A DNA stretch of 64,000 nt from NCBI RefSeq assembly GCF_003148745.1, contig NZ_QGGU01000002.1, positions 186,001 through 250,000 on the forward strand, given 5' to 3'. This document shows positions 61,766 through 64,000 of this stretch, piece by piece. A program made the translations under genes and the position numbers. This stretch comes from Pleionea mediterranea. GTDB taxonomy: Bacteria > Pseudomonadota > Gammaproteobacteria > Enterobacterales > Kangiellaceae. The notes under the pieces were generated by a model. It was not told the DNA's origin and did no database searches. It saw only the letters and a program-made list of their open reading frames with translations. Position 1 is the stretch's first letter, and each line of letters begins with the position of its first letter.

Positions 61766-63058
61766 ATGCAGTTTAAAGATTACCTGAAAATTCTTGCGGT
61801 AAAAGACGGTTCCGATCTTTATTTAAGTACCGGCGCGCCCCCCTGTGCAAAGTTTCAAGGCGTACTTAAGCCTGTGGAGCGTGATCCTATGACACAGGCG
61901 CGAATCAAAGAAATTGCGCTGGAAGTGATGAGTGAGGATCAGGCCAAAGAATTTGACAGTCAGTTGGAAATGAATCTGGCAATTTCAGAAAAAGGCGTTG
62001 GCCGTTTTCGAGTGAATATCTTTAAGCAACGTAACGACATTGCCATGGTTATTCGAAACATTAAAACGGAAATTCCCAATTACAAAGATCTGGGGCTGCC
62101 CGATGTCCTGACCAAAGTCATTATGGAGAAACGCGGGTTAATTTTATTTGTTGGCGGTACAGGTTCGGGTAAGTCCACGTCATTGGCAGCGCTGATTGAT
62201 TATCGCAATTCAAATGCAAAAGAAGGCGGCCATATCATCACCATTGAAGATCCGGTGGAGTTTGTGCATCGACACAAGCGCTGTATTGTTAATCAACGTG
62301 AAGTGGGGGTGGATACCTTAAGTTTTCATGAGGCGCTTAAGAACACCTTACGTCAGGCGCCTGATGTTATATTAATTGGCGAGATCCGTGATCGGGAAAC
62401 TATGGAACATGCCTTGGCTTTTGCAGAAACCGGTCATCTGGCAATTTCAACATTACACGCCAATAACGCCAATCAGGCACTCGATCGCATCATTAACTTT
62501 TTTCCGGAAGAGCGGCGTAATCAATTGCTTAATGATCTGTCGTTAAACTTAAAAGCTTTTGTATCGCAGCGACTGGTGCCCACAGTCGATGGAAAACGCT
62601 GCGCCGCTATTGAAATATTGTTGGGTTCGCCAACGGTGCAAGAAATGGTGAAACGCGGTAATGTGCATGAAATTAAAGAGATCATGGAAAAGTCGTTAAA
62701 CTTGGGCATGCAGACGTTTGATCGGGCTCTTTACCGTTTGTGGGATGATGGAAAAGTTGCACTTGAAGATGCGCTTAAAAATGCTGACTCGCCGAATAAT
62801 TTACGATTGATGATTAAGCTTGCCGGTAAATCAGAAGTAGAGCAGAAGCCTGTAAAGTCTAAGGAGCCCGATAATTCGAGTTCAGAGTCAACGAAAAAAG
62901 AAGAACAACAAAAAGAGTCAACTGAAGCGTCAAGCACAGCGGTTAAAACCAGCTCAGGTCTAACGCTTGAATTAGAGTCTGTCACTGACGATGATGAAGC
63001 TGAATCAAAAGGACGCGCAGAATATAAAATTGATACAGGCGAAGAAAAGTCGGATTAA
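61766..63058 (+). CDS. pilU: Type IV pilus ATPase PilU
   Basis: A PilT-like retraction ATPase. The 430-residue protein starts FKDYLKILAVKDGSDLYLSTGAPP. Walker A is GGTGSGKSTS at about residue 129, Asp box IEDPVEFVH, Walker B VILIGEIRD, and the His box STLHANNANQ. The IRNIKTEIPNYKDLGLP sequence favours PilU over PilT. A C-terminal extension of about 70 residues rich in Ser, Lys and Glu is unlike most PilU proteins. pilT is not adjacent here. No strong ribosome site is visible. Confidence 0.92.
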   Translation: MQFKDYLKILAVKDGSDLYLSTGAPPCAKFQGVLKPVERDPMTQARIKEIALEVMSEDQAKEFDSQLEMNLAISEKGVGRFRVNIFKQRNDIAMVIRNIKTEIPNYKDLGLPDVLTKVIMEKRGLILFVGGTGSGKSTSLAALIDYRNSNAKEGGHIITIEDPVEFVHRHKRCIVNQREVGVDTLSFHEALKNTLRQAPDVILIGEIRDRETMEHALAFAETGHLAISTLHANNANQALDRIINFFPEERRNQLLNDLSLNLKAFVSQRLVPTVDGKRCAAIEILLGSPTVQEMVKRGNVHEIKEIMEKSLNLGMQTFDRALYRLWDDGKVALEDALKNADSPNNLRLMIKLAGKSEVEQKPVKSKEPDNSSSESTKKEEQQKESTEASSTAVKTSSGLTLELESVTDDDEAESKGRAEYKIDTGEEKSD

Positions 63059-63073
63059 TCTATTTATAATAGG

Positions 63074-63457
63074 CTATGCGAGTTTAGTGCCATTGGGTAC
63101 CGTATTTTCGTGAAGAACTTTATCGGACATAGATGGTTTAGTTTGTATATTGTCTGGCACAGCTAATATAACCTGATTATTTTCATCATGGAAACCTGTC
63201 ACCAGACATTCAGACATAAAGGGGCCAATTTGTTTATTCGGAAAATTGACCACGGCAATGATTTGTTTGCCAATTAACTGTTGCCTGGTGTAATGGTGGG
63301 TGATTTGCGCGCTGGATTTTTTAATACCAATCTTATCACCAAAGTTAATGGTTAACTTGTAAGCGGGTTTGCGCGCTTCGGGAAATTCATTAACGTCAAT
63401 GATGGTGCCAACCGCTAAGTGTACTTTTTCAAAATCTGACCACTCAATATTATCCAT
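63074..63457 (-). CDS. csaA: CsaA-like tRNA-binding protein
   Basis: A small OB-fold protein of 127 residues similar to CsaA and the EMAP-II-like domain of methionyl- and phenylalanyl-tRNA synthetases. Motifs are FEKVHLAVGTI, EARKPAYKLTI, IGIKKSSAQI and VPNGTKLA at the end. CsaA was described as a secretion-related chaperone and binds tRNA. It lies alone between pilU and metL, convergent with pilU. Confidence 0.9.
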   Translation of the reverse strand: MDNIEWSDFEKVHLAVGTIIDVNEFPEARKPAYKLTINFGDKIGIKKSSAQITHHYTRQQLIGKQIIAVVNFPNKQIGPFMSECLVTGFHDENNQVILAVPDNIQTKPSMSDKVLHENTVPNGTKLA

Positions 63458-63582
63458 GGTATTTCTCTATTCTGAGTTAACGTTTGTAGGTAAATAGAAT
63501 TTATCGAGTGTAACTCAGCGCAAAAATAACCTAAAGCGCTTAAGTGATTTAACGTTTTAATAATTTGAAGCATGAATAACAT

Positions 63583-63630
63583 AATGGATAAATGATTTAA
63601 TAGATAAACTATTAAATAGATAAATAATGT
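63583..63630. repeat. 16-bp tandem repeat directly after the metL stop codon
   Basis: AATGGATAAATGATTT, AATAGATAAACTATTA and AATAGATAAATAATGT are contiguous. The array ends at 63630 and the metL stop codon begins at 63631, so it abuts the gene end. Confidence 0.8.
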
Positions 63631-64000
63631 CTACTGGGCATTGATGAATTCTGTCATAGCATTAAGATCAGACTGAACCGCAGCGGCAGTCACTTCCCGG
63701 CCTGCACCCGGTCCGCGAATGATCAAAGGATTGTCTTTATACCAGCGGCTGGTGATTTCAAAAATATTATCACAGGGTGAAATTTGCGCCAGAGGGTCGT
63801 TTAAATCAACAACTTTAAGTTTGCAGGTGGCTTTAAAGTCATCTCCAGAGCTGGCGCTAAAGCTGGCTTCATAAACCAGAGTTTTATGATTGTTTTTAGC
63901 ATCTTGCCATATGGTTTTAAAGTCACCGTTAATGAGCTCGCTTGCGTCCCAGAAGTCGCTCTCTTGATGTTGCAGATACTTACTATCTATCAGTGGCTGG
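63631..64000 (-). CDS. metL: Bifunctional aspartate kinase/homoserine dehydrogenase, C-terminal part (MetL-like)
   Basis: Only the last 122 residues are inside the window; the gene continues past its end. The sequence contains PLAQISPCDNIFEIT, SRWYKDNPLIIRGPGAGREVTA and ends SDLNAMTEFINAQ. This matches the homoserine dehydrogenase end of MetL (RWYRDNPLVIRGPGAGRDVTA in E. coli) better than ThrA. It would make homoserine for methionine synthesis. The kinase part, and so the exact isozyme, cannot be checked here. Confidence 0.88.
   Translation of the reverse strand, partial: QPLIDSKYLQHQESDFWDASELINGDFKTIWQDAKNNHKTLVYEASFSASSGDDFKATCKLKVVDLNDPLAQISPCDNIFEITSRWYKDNPLIIRGPGAGREVTAAAVQSDLNAMTEFINAQ

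Noticed and set aside
1-64000. rRNA or tRNA genes, prophage, integrase or transposase
   Set aside because: Looked for conserved stems and typical gene families; none seen in the window.

Overview
The window is about 44-45% G+C by eye and densely coded. It reads as the chromosome of an aerobic, motile, Gram-negative gammaproteobacterium. The evidence is a complete gspC-gspN type II secretion operon followed by yrfG-nudE-cysQ, the lptD-surA-pdxA-rsmA cluster next to amgK-murU and djlA, a PilU ATPase, and dense cyclic-di-GMP and chemotaxis signalling. A marine Kangiellaceae or Oceanospirillales-like organism is my guess; no rRNA is present to settle it.

Layout. 1-12.3 kb: twelve type II secretion genes on the plus strand, mostly overlapping, then nucleotide hydrolases to 14.6 kb. 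14.7-16.5 kb: an Atm1-type ABC exporter on the minus strand. 16.6-21.9 kb: a promoter, a cobalamin riboswitch, class Ia ribonucleotide reductase nrdAB and a thioesterase. 22-24.7 kb: a Tle1-like phospholipase effector with a small lipoprotein. 25-35 kb: a DMT exporter, a FimL-like protein, an MscS channel and a signalling block (two diguanylate cyclases, a lone PAS protein and a periplasmic-sensor GGDEF-EAL protein). 35-39.7 kb: a BtuF-like protein, a DUF1272 gene broken by a small transposable element, and a cyclic-nucleotide-binding protein translationally coupled to a large membrane iron-sulfur flavoprotein. 39.8-47.5 kb (minus): lptD, surA, pdxA, rsmA, pyrE and a DUF4124 gene. 47.8-52.3 kb (plus): amgK, murU, djlA, a PagL-like deacylase, dimeric dUTPase and a Cys-rich membrane protein. 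52.6-64 kb: a hybrid sensor kinase, a CPBP protease, an MCP, a sirtuin, an MFS carrier, a DUF4097 protein, pilU, csaA and the 3' end of metL.

Three things stand out. First, two 139-bp copies of a MITE-like element (about 92% identical, inverted relative to each other, imperfect terminal inverted repeats, TA on both sides). One copy sits exactly after codon 2 of the DUF1272 gene; the other supplies the stop codon of a small membrane protein. Second, an AdoCbl riboswitch precedes an oxygen-dependent, B12-independent ribonucleotide reductase, which implies a B12-dependent reductase elsewhere. Third, short degenerate tandem repeats with 12-21 bp units recur at the 3' ends of genes or inside protein linkers at more than ten places.

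There is no rRNA, tRNA, CRISPR array, prophage or transposase gene in the window.
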